A DNA stretch of 64,000 bases from GWA1-39-11 sp964640435 (GTDB lineage: Bacteria > Patescibacteriota > Microgenomatia > Levybacterales > GWA1-39-11). Location of the stretch: NCBI GenBank assembly GCA_964640435.1, contig CAZXFJ010000001.1, positions 1 through 64,000 of the forward strand, written 5' to 3'. Below are positions 34,869 to 43,551 of the stretch, in pieces; position 1 is the stretch's first letter, and every line of letters begins with the position of its first letter. Made by a program: the position numbers and the translations under genes. A model generated the notes under the pieces. That model did not search any database, had not been told where the DNA came from, and saw only the letters and a program-made list of their open reading frames with translations.

Positions 34869-35617
34869 TTCTTCTGGAAATAAAGAGTAACTGTAGAAAC
34901 GATTGTTTGACTTCCGGGTTGAAGATTTGCTACCCCTCCACCTGCAGAATCAAGAGTCTGTTTAGCAAAAGGCATAGGATACATCGGAGAAGTATTTGAG
35001 CTACTTTCTGCGATGTTTATGACCTTTCCAAGTCTTATTCCAAGCTGTTTTGAAAGTTTAGCAGCCTGTTCTTTTGCATTGGCAATCGCTTTATTTCTTG
35101 CTTCTTCCTGATATTTTTCAGGGCTGTCAACGACATATTGAGTATCAAAGATTTGATTTGCTCCAGCCTCAGTTGCAGCTGTAATAATTGGAGTTAAATT
35201 ACTTGTATTCTTTACTTTGATTGTGAGCGTAGCATTTCCACTGTAGCCATCAATATTATTCTGTCCATTTGTGAAGTTGTATGTGGGATTTACTGAATAG
35301 TTTGTAGTTTTTATATCCTTTTTTGCCACTCCTTGTTTTTCTACTGCTGCAACAATTTTATTATTTGTTGCACTTATGCTTGTTTGTACTTCTTGTGCGG
35401 TTTTTCCATTGGCTACAACTCCAACTGAAACTGTGGCTGAATTAGGCACCACATCTACTTGTCCTGTGCCTACGACAGAAAGTTCTCCGGATACTGTCTG
35501 ATTTGTAACTGAAATGGGATATGAGATGTTGAAAAACTTAATAATAATAAGAAGAAGAATTATTATTACAGCTGAAAAAAGTACAGTTCCCGCTAGTTGG
35601 TTTTGACGAGGATCCAT
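34865..35617 (-). CDS. SIMPL-domain (DUF541) protein
   Basis: About 250 residues. One N-terminal membrane helix (about 15-33), then a SIMPL domain with the typical opening VVGTGQVDVVPNSATVSVGV and NKIVAAVEKQGV. Members of this family act in the periplasm or on the outer face in poorly defined stress roles. I choose the ATG at 35617 because TTGACA (35653-35648), an 18-base spacer and TTAAAT end six bases before it; the upstream TTG at 35653 lies inside that promoter. Stops overlap the sortase gene by four bases. Confidence 0.87.
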   Translation of the reverse strand: MDPRQNQLAGTVLFSAVIIILLLIIIKFFNISYPISVTNQTVSGELSVVGTGQVDVVPNSATVSVGVVANGKTAQEVQTSISATNNKIVAAVEKQGVAKKDIKTTNYSVNPTYNFTNGQNNIDGYSGNATLTIKVKNTSNLTPIITAATEAGANQIFDTQYVVDSPEKYQEEARNKAIANAKEQAAKLSKQLGIRLGKVINIAESSSNTSPMYPMPFAKQTLDSAGGGVANLQPGSQTIVSTVTLYFQKN

Positions 35618-35662
35618 TATTTTATTTAACAAAATTTGAGGTATCGTTGTCAATTAGTCATC

Positions 35663-35691
35663 TTGTAAAAAGATTTCGTGCGTGATATAAT
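35663..35691 (+). promoter_or_regulatory. Promoter without an obvious protein-coding target
   Basis: TTGTAA (35663-35668), 17-base spacer, TATAAT (35686-35691). The predicted transcript carries a small hairpin (GCAGC 35708-35712 / GCTGC 35720-35724) and contains only a 16-codon ORF before the next promoter at 35793. It may drive a short RNA or be a second promoter for the gene at 35829. Confidence 0.45.
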
Positions 35692-35792
35692 CTTATAATA
35701 ATTATCCGCAGCATAAAAAGCTGCTGACTCCTGCCCCTCAATATTATGGAAGACGAAGACGATTTTTGTTTTGTAAAAATAAACTTTTTTGC

Positions 35793-35821
35793 TTGATAAA
35801 TTAACATTTATATTGTATAGT
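35793..35821 (+). promoter_or_regulatory. Leaderless promoter for secreted Ser/Asn-rich protein
   Basis: TTGATA (35793-35798), 17-base spacer, TATAGT (35816-35821), seven bases to the ATG at 35829. Confidence 0.65.
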
Positions 35822-35828
35822 CGAGCTA

Positions 35829-36314
35829 ATGCGAAGGTTATTACTTGCTACTTTTTTGCTTTTTTTAATTCCTCAAGCAGTATTTGCTGAATCGAGCGTT
35901 AGCGTATCCGTTTCAAATAATGGGTCAGATTCTAGCTCAAGCGTGTCTGTAAATTCTCATTCAGAAGGCACCTCTACCACGTGTGTTAATGGAGATTGTA
36001 CAACCACAGAGGGATCAAGTCATTCGAAGGTATGTATAAATGGAAAGTGCACTGAGTCAGAAGGCAACATAGATATAAACGAAAATAATGGCAACACTCA
36101 AGTTCAGATAAATAATTCCTCAAACACAAGTGGCGTTAAGACGACAGTCAAAACTGAAACAAATACCTCAAATAAGACAGAAGAAAAAAATAGCTCAGGT
36201 TCAGCGGAAAAAGGAGATAAAAATGGTAAAGAAGAGGGTGATAACTCAGAAAATAAATCAAACTCAATTTTCGAGAAAATTCGTGACTTTTTTGAAAACC
36301 TCTTTCATATCTAA
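35829..36314 (+). CDS. Secreted Ser/Asn-rich protein of unknown function
   Basis: 161 residues with a signal peptide (cleavage after AVFAE region, about 19-20). The mature part is Ser/Thr/Asn-rich with two CxNGxC motifs (CVNGDC, CINGKC), then a charged Lys/Glu/Asn tail and a C-terminal amphipathic helix SIFEKIRDFFENLFHI. The paired CxNGxC motifs suggest disulfides or metal binding. No known family is recognised. Confidence 0.65.
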   Translation: MRRLLLATFLLFLIPQAVFAESSVSVSVSNNGSDSSSSVSVNSHSEGTSTTCVNGDCTTTEGSSHSKVCINGKCTESEGNIDINENNGNTQVQINNSSNTSGVKTTVKTETNTSNKTEEKNSSGSAEKGDKNGKEEGDNSENKSNSIFEKIRDFFENLFHI

Positions 36315-36338
36315 TTTAGCCTCAGAATAAAGCTTTGC

Positions 36339-36356
36339 GCAGGGACTCTTTCCTGC
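36339..36356 (+). terminator. Weak terminator-like hairpin
   Basis: Stem GCAGG (36339-36343) / CCTGC (36352-36356) with an 8-base loop, followed by TATTTATTA. It lies 25 bases after the secreted protein gene; the T-run is interrupted. Confidence 0.35.
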
Positions 36357-36463
36357 TATTTATTACTACAAAATAAATATAGGTCTTCCGTATAATTCAT
36401 TTTAAATGGGTATAACTTAATATAGCTAAAACATATTAGACTATATTAACAATCAGTTCCTTA

Positions 36464-36492
36464 TTGACTGTAATAGTCAGTTGTGTTATATA
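36464..36492 (+). promoter_or_regulatory. Promoter with internal inverted repeat for the HTH gene
   Basis: TTGACT (36464-36469), 17-base spacer, TATATA (36487-36492). The palindrome TGACT-N5-AGTCA (36465-36479) overlaps the -35 element, as an operator would. Confidence 0.55.
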
Positions 36493-36512
36493 TTACAATT
36501 CATATTACAACT

Positions 36513-36707
36513 ATGAGATATATTAACGAAAATGACTTCTTAACTGTTAAAGAGGTCTCGGATTTATTAAAGCTATCTGTCCTAACTATATATAAGTACA
36601 TTAAGCTTCAGAAGTTAGAAGCGATCGAATTTGGCGGCCATTACCGTATTGGAAAATCCTCATTATCAAAATTTATAGAAGCACATGTCGTTGGAAAGGA
36701 CAAATAA
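36513..36707 (+). CDS. Excisionase/MerR-type helix-turn-helix protein
   Basis: 64 residues, one HTH_17-type domain: FLTVKEVSDLLKLSVLTIYKYIKLQKLEAIEFG, recognised by VSDLLKLSVLTIYKYI and the wing GGHYRIGKSSL. I start at the ATG at 36513; the upstream ATG at 36483 lies inside the promoter. It heads the glycan locus with a TAA-T-ATG junction to the next gene, so it may regulate that locus and itself through the palindrome upstream. Confidence 0.85.
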   Translation: MRYINENDFLTVKEVSDLLKLSVLTIYKYIKLQKLEAIEFGGHYRIGKSSLSKFIEAHVVGKDK

Positions 36708-36708
36708 T

Positions 36709-37194
36709 ATGGAAACTCAAATATCAATCTATAGTAAAAAATTTACAAAAGTTAAAAACCTAATCTTATCTTCGTTAGCTGCGCTGATTGTTTTAGAGAT
36801 GGCTGTTATTTATGCTCCACAATATGTACCTGTTATAAAACAGGATCTTGCAATCGCAACTTCAAATAAGCCTGAAAAGATTACAGAGTTATATTTTGAA
36901 AACCATACTCAGCTTCCTGACGAAATATATCCAACAGATCAGTACCGTTTTATTTTCACAATTCACAATATGGAACAGGAAACAGTCGCATACAAGTACC
37001 GAGTTTACATAAAAAGAGATGAAGCAATAATCATGCTTGATGAGAATGAAGTTGAGGTTGCTGATGGGCAAAAGGTTTCAGTTAAAGAAGAATTTGGTCC
37101 ACTTTTAAGTAGAAAACTTGAAGTGGTAGTTGAGTTAGTTAATAAAAATCAGAAAATTAGTTTTTGGATGAAGCCAGAAGGAGAAAAAATATGA
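36709..37194 (+). CDS. DUF1616-like membrane-anchored protein
   Basis: 161 residues with an N-terminal membrane helix (about 17-38) and an extracytoplasmic beta domain (TELYFENHTQLPDEIYPTD; FIFTIHNMEQETVAYKYRVY). This recalls the DUF1616 domain found beside glycosyltransferases in archaea and some bacteria; the match is tentative. It overlaps the GT2 gene by four bases, supporting a role in glycan transfer. Confidence 0.55.
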   Translation: METQISIYSKKFTKVKNLILSSLAALIVLEMAVIYAPQYVPVIKQDLAIATSNKPEKITELYFENHTQLPDEIYPTDQYRFIFTIHNMEQETVAYKYRVYIKRDEAIIMLDENEVEVADGQKVSVKEEFGPLLSRKLEVVVELVNKNQKISFWMKPEGEKI

Positions 37195-37949
37195 AAAAAT
37201 TAAAGAAACTAGCGATACTTATACCTTGTCATAACGAGGAAAAAGGAGTTGTTAAGGTTATTGATTCAATTCCATTTGCTCTTCTTAAAAGATTAGGAAT
37301 AGCAACTGAGGTTATTGTTGTTGATAACAACTCTACGGATAAAACAGCACAGGTAGCTCTTGCCAAAAATGCACGAGTTATATCTGAAACAAAAAGAGGT
37401 AAGGGAAATGCAATTTTAGCAGGATTTAATGCTTTATCTGAAGACACAGACTATGTAGTAATGCTTGATGGAGACAATACATATAAGTCAACAGAGGTCG
37501 TAAGACTTGTTGAGCCATTAATGAGTGACTTTTGTCAGGTTGTAGTAGGTTCCAGACTTGGAGGAAAAATGAAGAAAAACTCACTTAAATTCCAGAACAG
37601 AGTAGTTAACTGGGGATACACATTTTTAGTAAGACAGTTTTATCGAGCAAATATAACAGATGTTTTAAGCGGATACTTCGCCTGGAATAAAGATGTTATC
37701 GATAAATTAAAACTCCATTTAGTGAGTGAAGGTTTTGAAGTAGAGATGGAAATGATTATTAAAATTACAAAGCTTGGTTACCAAATGTATTCTGTACCTA
37801 TTACATACGATGAACGTGAAGGGCAAACAAAGATACAGGCATTAAATGATGGATTAAGAATTTTAAGTATGTTTGTTAAGAATTTTTTCTGGACACCAAA
37901 ACAACATAGAAGAATTATTTTTGGTATTTTACCTGATCCAACATCCTAA
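37191..37949 (+). CDS. Glycosyltransferase family 2 (dolichyl-phosphate mannosyltransferase-like)
   Basis: 252 residues from the ATG at 37191, which has AAGGAG eight bases upstream; the earlier start at 37164 lies in the previous gene. GT-A fold motifs are ILIPCHNEEKGV, VVDNNSTDKT and MLDGDNTY (DxD type). No membrane segments are seen. It probably transfers a sugar to a polyprenyl phosphate carrier for glycan assembly. Confidence 0.9.
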   Translation: MKKLKKLAILIPCHNEEKGVVKVIDSIPFALLKRLGIATEVIVVDNNSTDKTAQVALAKNARVISETKRGKGNAILAGFNALSEDTDYVVMLDGDNTYKSTEVVRLVEPLMSDFCQVVVGSRLGGKMKKNSLKFQNRVVNWGYTFLVRQFYRANITDVLSGYFAWNKDVIDKLKLHLVSEGFEVEMEMIIKITKLGYQMYSVPITYDEREGQTKIQALNDGLRILSMFVKNFFWTPKQHRRIIFGILPDPTS

Positions 37950-37950
37950 T

Positions 37951-39135
37951 ATGAAAAAACAATTCAAAAAGAAAAAATTGAAAGTTGTAATTGCGTATCA
38001 GTACCTTTCTTTTAAGGGAGGAATTGAAGAGGTTATTTATAACCAATCAAAACTTTTGAAAGCGCGTGGATATGATGTTGAGCTTTTAACTTCTGAGTAT
38101 GCAAAAAACGAACCAAAGCTTTCTCGTGATGGTGTATCAATCCAAAGAATACCAAGTCTTAACTTTACATATAAGTATCTAGGCGTACCATTTGCTATTC
38201 CTTTTCTTTCTCTTAGAAATATAAAGAAAATAAAAAAAATTATTAAAAGCGCTGATGTTGTTAATGTTCATGGACATCCCTACCTTGCTTCTTTTGTCTA
38301 CATATTAATAAGTAAGCTTTTGTCAAAGCCAGTTCTTCTAACACAGCATAATACTAATATTGAATCAAATTCAAAACTTATTAATACTGTTTACTATATT
38401 TTTGATAGAACTCTTGGAAAGTTTAATTTGGCAAACTCAAATAAAGTAATCGCAGTAAGTGGAGAAACAGGTAAATATGTTGAAACTTTACTAAGCAACA
38501 AAAGAAAAATAGAAATCATTTATAACGGAGTCGATACAAAAAGATTTGTTCCAACATCATCAAAAAATAGACTCCGAAAAAAGTTTGGAATTGATACAGA
38601 TAAATTTGTTTGTATAACAATTAGAAGATTAACTTTTAAAAACGGTATTGAAACATTTTTAAGATCTGCAAAGCTTTGTGATTCTCAAAAGACATTATTC
38701 TTGCTTGGTGGTACAGGACCAGATAAGGGAAAAATTGAAGAGTTTATTAAAAAGAACAAGATAAAGAATGTAAAAATGTTGGGATTTGTATCTGATGAAG
38801 ACTTAGCGTCATATTATGCCCTTTCAGATGTTTTCATCTTGCCTTCAATTCAGGGAGAAGGATTTCCCATGGTAGTTCTTGAAGCTTTTTCGTCAGGGAT
38901 TCCAGTTATTGCTACAAGAAGTGGTGGACAGGTTGAAATTATTAGCGACGGGGCAACGGGATATCTCGTTGATATTAATAAACCAAAACAAATTAAAAAT
39001 CACGTTGAATATTTATCAGAAAACAAAAAGCTATTGAAGACAATGTCTGAAAATTGTCAAAAACTTGTTAAGAAAAGTTTGAGTTGGGAAAAAAATATTG
39101 CAGGGTTAATTAATCAAATTAATTTATCAATCTAA
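37951..39135 (+). CDS. Glycosyltransferase family 4
   Basis: 394 residues. GT-B fold: an N-terminal Gly-rich loop FKGGIEEVIYN, the C-terminal domain LFLLGGTGPDKGKIEE, and the E-x7-E motif EGFPMVVLEAF. It starts one base after the upstream TAA (TAATATG). An earlier start at 37873 would fall inside the GT2 gene. The sugar donor cannot be told from sequence. Confidence 0.93.
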   Translation: MKKQFKKKKLKVVIAYQYLSFKGGIEEVIYNQSKLLKARGYDVELLTSEYAKNEPKLSRDGVSIQRIPSLNFTYKYLGVPFAIPFLSLRNIKKIKKIIKSADVVNVHGHPYLASFVYILISKLLSKPVLLTQHNTNIESNSKLINTVYYIFDRTLGKFNLANSNKVIAVSGETGKYVETLLSNKRKIEIIYNGVDTKRFVPTSSKNRLRKKFGIDTDKFVCITIRRLTFKNGIETFLRSAKLCDSQKTLFLLGGTGPDKGKIEEFIKKNKIKNVKMLGFVSDEDLASYYALSDVFILPSIQGEGFPMVVLEAFSSGIPVIATRSGGQVEIISDGATGYLVDINKPKQIKNHVEYLSENKKLLKTMSENCQKLVKKSLSWEKNIAGLINQINLSI

Positions 39136-39136
39136 T

Positions 39137-40075
39137 ATGACATTAAAAAACAAAAAAGTATTAGTTACAGGTGGAGCAGGATTTATCCCTTCTCATATCG
39201 TGGATATGTTAGTTGAAAAAGGTGCGAAGGTTACAGTTGTTGATGACTTATCTGCGGGGAAGATGAGTAATCTTCATAAGTCAATTAAGAAAATAAAATT
39301 TGTAAATGCATCTATTTTAGACGCAAAAAAGATGGATAAAGTTGTGAGAGATAACCAAATAATTTTCCACTTAGCAGCAAATGCTGACGTTCCACGTTCT
39401 GTTAATGACCCAAAATATGATTTTGATACAAATATTGTTGGAAGTTTTAATCTTCTAAAAAGCGCAGTTGACGCAAACATTGAGAAGTTCATTTTTGCAT
39501 CAAGCGCAGCAGTTTATGGTAATCCGGTCTATACGCCCATGGATGAAAAGCATCCTACGAATCCCATTTCGCCATATGGTGCTTCAAAGCTAGCAATTGA
39601 AATTCTTGGAAGAGCATATCTTTCAACTTATAAATTACCTTTTGTAACAATGCGTATCTTTAACACATATGGAGAAAGACAACCAAGATATGTTATGTAT
39701 GATCTTTTAAGAAAACTTTATAAAGATAGTTCTAAGCTTGAAGTTTTAGGAACAGGCTACCAAGTTCGTGATTATTCTTATGTTTATGATACTGCTCGAG
39801 CTTTTATTCTTGCTGCAGAAAAAGGTGAAGCCGGTGAAATATACAACATTGCCGGAGGAAATCCCGTAAGTATACGTGATGTTGTAAAGCGAATAATTGA
39901 TGTCTTAAAAATCAAAGATGTTAAAGTTACATATACAAATAAGAGCTGGAAGGGTGATATAAGTGTCCTCTCTGCAGACATCAGTAAGATTCAAAAAAAA
40001 CTCTCATTCAAACCATCCGTATCAATTGATGATGGTGTTAAGTATCTACACGAATACCTAGTAAGTAATCAATAA
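39137..40075 (+). CDS. NAD-dependent sugar-nucleotide epimerase (GalE-like SDR)
   Basis: Extended SDR of 312 residues. The NAD-binding motif reads GGAGFIPSH, where the usual third Gly is Pro. Catalytic residues are present: SSAAVYG and YGASK (YxxxK). It probably interconverts UDP-sugars, such as UDP-glucose and UDP-galactose or their N-acetyl or uronate forms, for the flanking transferases. It is joined to both neighbours by TAATATG junctions. Confidence 0.92.
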   Translation: MTLKNKKVLVTGGAGFIPSHIVDMLVEKGAKVTVVDDLSAGKMSNLHKSIKKIKFVNASILDAKKMDKVVRDNQIIFHLAANADVPRSVNDPKYDFDTNIVGSFNLLKSAVDANIEKFIFASSAAVYGNPVYTPMDEKHPTNPISPYGASKLAIEILGRAYLSTYKLPFVTMRIFNTYGERQPRYVMYDLLRKLYKDSSKLEVLGTGYQVRDYSYVYDTARAFILAAEKGEAGEIYNIAGGNPVSIRDVVKRIIDVLKIKDVKVTYTNKSWKGDISVLSADISKIQKKLSFKPSVSIDDGVKYLHEYLVSNQ

Positions 40076-40076
40076 T

Positions 40077-41231
40077 ATGAACAACCCAAAAAAAGTAATA
40101 TTGGTGTCTCCATATTACCCACCTCATATTGGTGGCGTAGAGTTTTATGTTAAAAATGTTGCTGAAGGATTTAAAAAATATTTTAATTGGGAAGTAGTTA
40201 TTATTACGACAAATTTAAAAAGTAAGAAAAAAATAGTTGAAAGAGATAATGGAATAAAAATATATAGATTACCTATATTATTCAAAGTTTCAAATACTCC
40301 AATTAATCCACTTTGGTATTTTCAGATAAGAAAAATAATTAAGAGGGAGAGGCCAGATATTATTAACGCTCATATACCCGTTCCATTTATGACAGATATT
40401 GTAAGCCTTGTTAAGGGTAAAGTTCCACTTGTTATCACATATCATGCATTGACATTAAAAAAGGGAAATAAGAGTTTTACAAATCCAATAAATATATTGG
40501 CATCGGTTTACGAGCAAATTGGAAGAAATACCTTAAAAAGAGCAACAGCATTAATTGTTGTAGTTTCATTGATAAAAAACGGATTTCCGAAAGTTTTACA
40601 GAATAGAACCTGGGTAATTAATAACTCAATTTGGAAGAATGAGATTAATAAAAACATTAGAGTAAAAAATAATAAGGATATCGTTTTTATTAGCTCACTT
40701 GAAAAAACTCATTCGTGGAAAGGTTTGGATCAGGTAATAGAATCGATTAAATATTATGTTGACAATTTCGATAAAGAAATTAATCTTTATGTAATTGGCG
40801 ATGGTACTGGGAAGAATTCATATATCAAGAAAGTTGAAGGTATTGGACTGTCTAATAACATTCATTTTGTTGGTGCAAAATTTGGAGATGAAAAAAATAA
40901 ATTAATACGAGAGTCTTCATTACTTGTTGCGTATCCAACAACTTCAAATGATGCCTTTCCCTCAGTTTTTCTTGAGGCATGGGCAGCTGGTGTTCCAGTC
41001 ATTTCATCAAACATAACCCCAATAAATTCAATTATTAAACATGAAGAAAATGGATATCTTGTTGATCCAAATTCACCTAATAAATTAGGAAAGGCGATAA
41101 AGAAAATATTTGATAATCCTGCGCTTCAAGAAAAAATTATTTTCAATTCACTACAAAAAATAAAAGCTGAAAATCTTTGGGATGACAACATCTTAAGGAT
41201 TCATGACATTTTTACAAAAGTTATTAACTAA
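40077..41231 (+). CDS. Glycosyltransferase family 4
   Basis: 384 residues, GT-B fold. N-terminal loop YYPPHIGGVEFYV; C-terminal YVIGDGTGKNSYIK and the motif DAFPSVFLEAW, in which the first Glu of E-x7-E is Asp. It is part of the tightly packed glycan operon. Confidence 0.92.
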   Translation: MNNPKKVILVSPYYPPHIGGVEFYVKNVAEGFKKYFNWEVVIITTNLKSKKKIVERDNGIKIYRLPILFKVSNTPINPLWYFQIRKIIKRERPDIINAHIPVPFMTDIVSLVKGKVPLVITYHALTLKKGNKSFTNPINILASVYEQIGRNTLKRATALIVVVSLIKNGFPKVLQNRTWVINNSIWKNEINKNIRVKNNKDIVFISSLEKTHSWKGLDQVIESIKYYVDNFDKEINLYVIGDGTGKNSYIKKVEGIGLSNNIHFVGAKFGDEKNKLIRESSLLVAYPTTSNDAFPSVFLEAWAAGVPVISSNITPINSIIKHEENGYLVDPNSPNKLGKAIKKIFDNPALQEKIIFNSLQKIKAENLWDDNILRIHDIFTKVIN

Positions 41232-41232
41232 T

Positions 41233-43551
41233 ATGAGAATTACAAAAAATTTATTATTTTCAGTTTTGCTAAGCTTTCTTTTTACAACTACTATTATCCA
41301 GCTTTTTAGTATAAATTTGGGTATTATTACTGCTGCAATTTCACTTGCTACATTAATTTTTGTTCCTGGAATTTTGGGAATTCTTATTATTCGCGTAAGA
41401 AGTCTTTATTCATGGGACCTGTTAGCTGCTACTATGGGCCTTGGAATAACATTCTTGATGGGTATGGGTCTTGCGGTAAATTTTTTGCTCCCCGCCGTAG
41501 GAATAAAGAATCCACTTGACCTTTATCCATTGCTTTTTTGTTTCGATTTAATGATGTTGACAGCAGGATTAATTGCATATATCCGTACAAAAGAGAAAAA
41601 AATAATTCAATTCGAAGTCAATGTAAAACCACTTGAAGCAATATTTTATATAGTGCCACCATTGCTATTGGCCCTGTCAGTATTGGGAGCGCAAAGTATA
41701 AATAATGGTGGAACAAACTTGTTAACAATGATTTTGTATGCATCCATTGCTGGATATGTTTTGTTAATGTGTACAGTTATTAAAAAAATATCTTTTTCAT
41801 CAATTGCTTATTCTATATTTTTTATAAGTCTCTCTTTGTTGCTTTCGACGTCTCTTAGAGCATCATTCGTAACAGGTCATGACATACAGCTTGAATACTA
41901 TGCATTCCAATTCACAAAAGAAAAGGCAATATGGGGATTAACTGCTTTTAATAGTGCATATAATGCATGTTTAAGTATTACTATTTTGCCAACAATATTA
42001 TCAAATTTTTTACACATCAATGATAACTATATTTACAAAGTTGTTTATCAAATTCTATTTTCAATAGTACCAGTTATTTGCTTCGTAATATTTAGTAAGC
42101 ATGCCGCAAGATTAATAGCATTTTTAGCAGCATTTAATTTGATGCTTTTTCCAACTTTTGTAAACGATATGACAATGCTTAATCGACAAGAAATAGCATT
42201 CATCTTTTTTGCATTGATGTTACTTGTTTTACTTCATAAAAAAATGAGACCACGAATTAAAAATATTCTATTTATACTTTTTGGATTTGGAATGGTTTTT
42301 TCTCATTACTCAACAACATATATGACAATAGGAATTTTTGTTGCAACATTTGCAACGATTTATGTATTAAAAAATAGTATTTTCAACAAGCTTTTAGGTA
42401 ACCTGATGAAAAAAAGTAAATCAATAAAGATTGTTGATTTAACCAATAGGATTAATTATCTTACATTTCCAATGGTAGTCGGGCTTTTGATAATTGCCTT
42501 CTTTTGGGTTTGGGTTACTCATTCCGGAAATAATTTATCAAATGTTACGAGCAAAGTCTTCTTTAGTTTAAATAAGCCTTCTACAGGACAAAGCAAAAGT
42601 TCTGATACTTTATATAACATACTTAATTTCAAGAAAAAGGATAATAATCAGCTGCTTTCAGATTATGTAAATGACGGCAATAAAAAGATTCAAGAGAGTG
42701 AGTTTAAAGAAGATTATTATAGCCAAGACCTAACAAAAAATTATAAGGTAAAACTGGCATCTGAAGAGGTTTTGCCATTAACTCCATTTGGTGAAAGATT
42801 ATCCAGATTACATATTAATCCTTTTTTAATTGTCGACATACTAAGACAGCTTTATGCAAGACTAATACAGCTATTAGTTTTTGTAGGAATCATAGGTTTT
42901 CTTTTTTATAAAAAAAAGCGCTCTAAGGTCGACTTAAATTATGTTTCTCTTTGTCTGGCAGGAACAGGAATACTTTTTGCTCAAGTACTTTTGCCTGCGA
43001 TATCTGCAGAATATGGAATTTTGAGAGCTTTTCAACAGGCGTTAATGTTTTTGGCTCTTCCAGTAACTTTAGGATGTATTGCTTTATTTAAGATTTTTAC
43101 AAAAAAGTATTCAGTACAACTAACTGCTCTCTTATTTACTTTTTACTTCTTAGTTCTTGTTGGATTTGTACAGCAGATTACAGGGGGATATTTTTCAGCA
43201 TTAAGACTTAATAATTCAGGATTGTATTATGACATGTATTACACTCATCAAAATGAAGTAGCAACGATGGATTGGTTTGCAGGCAATCGGGACGAAGCAG
43301 AGCCTGTTCAGGCAAGTGTTTATACGGGATCAAAACTTCTTGCAAACGAAGGAATATTTTCAACAAGCGATATGTTACCTCAAACAATTAAAAAAGACAG
43401 TTATATTTTTGTGGATGATAGCAAGGCAAAAAACAAAAAAGATATAGTTTTCTATAAAGGGGATTTATTGATCTACGATTATCCCATTAATTTCTTTGAT
43501 GAGAATAAAAATCTAGTTTACAACAATGGAGGTTCGAAAATTTACAAATGA
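41233..43551 (+). CDS. Large polytopic membrane protein, DUF2206-like (possible GT-C)
   Basis: 772 residues from the ATG at 41233 (TAATATG junction); a start at 41203 would overlap the previous gene. About 14 membrane helices surround a soluble loop (about 430-520), with a further soluble C-terminus (about 670-772). The first extracytoplasmic loop contains TGHDIQLEYY, an acidic motif placed like the catalytic Asp of GT-C enzymes. Overall resemblance is to DUF2206 membrane proteins of archaea and CPR bacteria. Likely role: lipid-linked sugar transfer or polymerisation outside the cell. Its 3' end overlaps the next gene by four bases. Confidence 0.72.
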   Translation: MRITKNLLFSVLLSFLFTTTIIQLFSINLGIITAAISLATLIFVPGILGILIIRVRSLYSWDLLAATMGLGITFLMGMGLAVNFLLPAVGIKNPLDLYPLLFCFDLMMLTAGLIAYIRTKEKKIIQFEVNVKPLEAIFYIVPPLLLALSVLGAQSINNGGTNLLTMILYASIAGYVLLMCTVIKKISFSSIAYSIFFISLSLLLSTSLRASFVTGHDIQLEYYAFQFTKEKAIWGLTAFNSAYNACLSITILPTILSNFLHINDNYIYKVVYQILFSIVPVICFVIFSKHAARLIAFLAAFNLMLFPTFVNDMTMLNRQEIAFIFFALMLLVLLHKKMRPRIKNILFILFGFGMVFSHYSTTYMTIGIFVATFATIYVLKNSIFNKLLGNLMKKSKSIKIVDLTNRINYLTFPMVVGLLIIAFFWVWVTHSGNNLSNVTSKVFFSLNKPSTGQSKSSDTLYNILNFKKKDNNQLLSDYVNDGNKKIQESEFKEDYYSQDLTKNYKVKLASEEVLPLTPFGERLSRLHINPFLIVDILRQLYARLIQLLVFVGIIGFLFYKKKRSKVDLNYVSLCLAGTGILFAQVLLPAISAEYGILRAFQQALMFLALPVTLGCIALFKIFTKKYSVQLTALLFTFYFLVLVGFVQQITGGYFSALRLNNSGLYYDMYYTHQNEVATMDWFAGNRDEAEPVQASVYTGSKLLANEGIFSTSDMLPQTIKKDSYIFVDDSKAKNKKDIVFYKGDLLIYDYPINFFDENKNLVYNNGGSKIYK

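Noticed and set aside
35745..35795. 16-codon ORF after the promoter at 35663
   Set aside because: It is too short, with no ribosome site; an untranslated RNA or chance is equally likely.
36339..36356. Strong terminator after the Ser/Asn-rich secreted protein
   Set aside because: Only a 5-bp stem with a broken T-run, so it is kept as a weak call and not as a clear terminator.
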